Assembly (NCBI RefSeq): GCF_907163135.1
Contig: NZ_CAJQUA010000001.1
Coordinates: 635,001-699,000, forward strand
From: Brachymonas denitrificans
GTDB lineage: Bacteria; Pseudomonadota; Gammaproteobacteria; Burkholderiales; Burkholderiaceae_C
DNA: 64,000 nt
Direction: 5' to 3'
In this document: in pieces, positions 63,472 to 64,000 of the stretch
Numbering within the stretch: the first letter of the stretch is position 1
Layout: each line of letters begins with the position of its first letter
Notes under the pieces: generated by a model
Seen by the model: only the letters and a program-made list of their open reading frames with translations
What the model was told of the DNA's origin: nothing
Databases searched by the model: none
Program-made: the position numbers and the translations under genes

Positions 63472-64000
63472 ATGCTGGGCCTGATGCAGAACCAACCCCT
63501 GCTGCAATCGTCGCTGATCGAATTTGCGGCAGCCAACCACGGCGATACCGAAATCGTGTCGCGCCGGGTGGAGGGGGACATCCACCGCTACACCTGGGCC
63601 GATGCGGCACGGCGTTCGCGCCAGCTGGCCCATGCGCTCGATGGCCTCGGCCTGGCCGCCGATGCCCGCGTCGGCACCCTGGCCTGGAACGGCTACCGCC
63701 ACCTGGAGCTGTACTACGGCGTGAGCGGCACCGGCCGGGTCATCCACACCATCAACCCGCGCCTGCATCCCGAGCAGATGGCCTGGATCGTCAACCACGC
63801 CGAAGACGAAGCGCTCTGCTTCGACATGAGCTTCCTGCCGCTGGTGCAGCTGATTCACGGCCAATGCCCCACGGTGAAGCACTGGATTGCCCTGTGCGAT
63901 GCCGACAAACTGCCAGCCGACAGCGGCATTCCGAACCTGGCGAGTTACGAAGCGCTGATCGCCAACCAGAATACCGACTACGACTGGCCGCAGCTCGACG
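63472..64000 (+). CDS. Acyl-CoA ligase (AMP-dependent synthetase), 5' part; runs off window
   Basis: ATG 63472 follows AAGGAG; 176 codons are visible before the right edge. MLGLMQNQPLLQSSLIEFAA then EIVSRRVEGDIHRYTWADAARRSRQLAHALDGLGL and LELYYGVSGTGRVIHTINPRL match medium/long-chain fatty acid CoA ligases of beta-proteobacteria (AlkK/FadD3-like group). The catalytic adenylation motif would lie outside. It is divergent from selO; the 179-base gap holds a probable promoter and nothing else evident. Confidence 0.88.
   Translation, partial: MLGLMQNQPLLQSSLIEFAAANHGDTEIVSRRVEGDIHRYTWADAARRSRQLAHALDGLGLAADARVGTLAWNGYRHLELYYGVSGTGRVIHTINPRLHPEQMAWIVNHAEDEALCFDMSFLPLVQLIHGQCPTVKHWIALCDADKLPADSGIPNLASYEALIANQNTDYDWPQLD

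Overview
The window comes from a high-G+C beta-proteobacterium, most likely a member of the Comamonadaceae (Burkholderiales, Comamonas-like). The evidence is the housekeeping gene order (spoT-rpoZ-gmk-yicC / rph-rdgB-hemW; nadE-glnB; ilvI-ilvH-ilvC-psd-pssA-leuA; ppiC-like-bolA-yciB-msrB-selO). A phenol/catechol meta-cleavage cluster flanked by a XylR/DmpR-type and a GntR-type regulator also fits, because that pairing is known from Comamonas testosteroni (aph/phc genes). No rRNA, tRNA, CRISPR array, transposase or integrase was seen.

Layout. 1-9.7 kb: housekeeping genes (end of thiG, greB, a SnoaL-like protein, a CopD-like membrane protein, a PaiB-like regulator, the yicC-gmk-rpoZ-spoT strand, and rph-rdgB-hemW). 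9.8-18.8 kb: an accessory island, clearly more A+T-rich in its left half. It has a PP2C-type phosphatase on the + strand, facing a five-gene minus-strand cassette: double AAA+ ATPase, DUF2779 protein with two nuclease-like domains, WYL regulator, DUF262/HNH protein and PD-(D/E)XK-type protein. It looks like an undescribed or poorly described defence cassette. 18.9-35.4 kb: a Fur/Zur-family regulator, a FemAB-like acyltransferase, a DUF2868/DUF3482 pair, nadE, glnB, LOG, dgkA, an RDD protein, then branched-chain amino acid and phospholipid genes (ilvIHC, psd, pssA, leuA). leuA is preceded by a leucine-rich leader peptide and an intrinsic terminator, a textbook attenuator layout.

35.4-50.8 kb: the phenol catabolic region. 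Two regulators (GntR and DmpR-like) on the minus strand diverge from dmpKLMNOP (multicomponent phenol hydroxylase). A separate unit follows with its own control region: dmpQ, dmpB, a HbpS/GlcG-like gene, and dmpC, E, F, G, H, I. The operon ends in two tandem intrinsic terminators. Phenol becomes catechol (KLMNOP), then 2-hydroxymuconic semialdehyde (B, with Q keeping B active), then via C, I, H, E, G and F pyruvate and acetyl-CoA. The hydrolase dmpD is absent. Four copies of one short motif (AATATCGAGAT) mark the control regions. The DmpR-like regulator keeps its aromatic-sensor half but has lost the Walker B acidic pair and the GAFTGA loop, and no canonical -24/-12 promoter is visible.

51-64 kb: an S11 D,D-peptidase with an unusual long basic N-terminal region, an IclR regulator, the two N-degron transferases bpt and aat separated by ung and a GNAT gene, an excalibur-domain protein, a U32 peptidase-family rRNA-modification protein, a SurA-N-like protein that has lost its PPIase domain and duplicated the rest, bolA, yciB, msrB, selO and the start of an acyl-CoA ligase.
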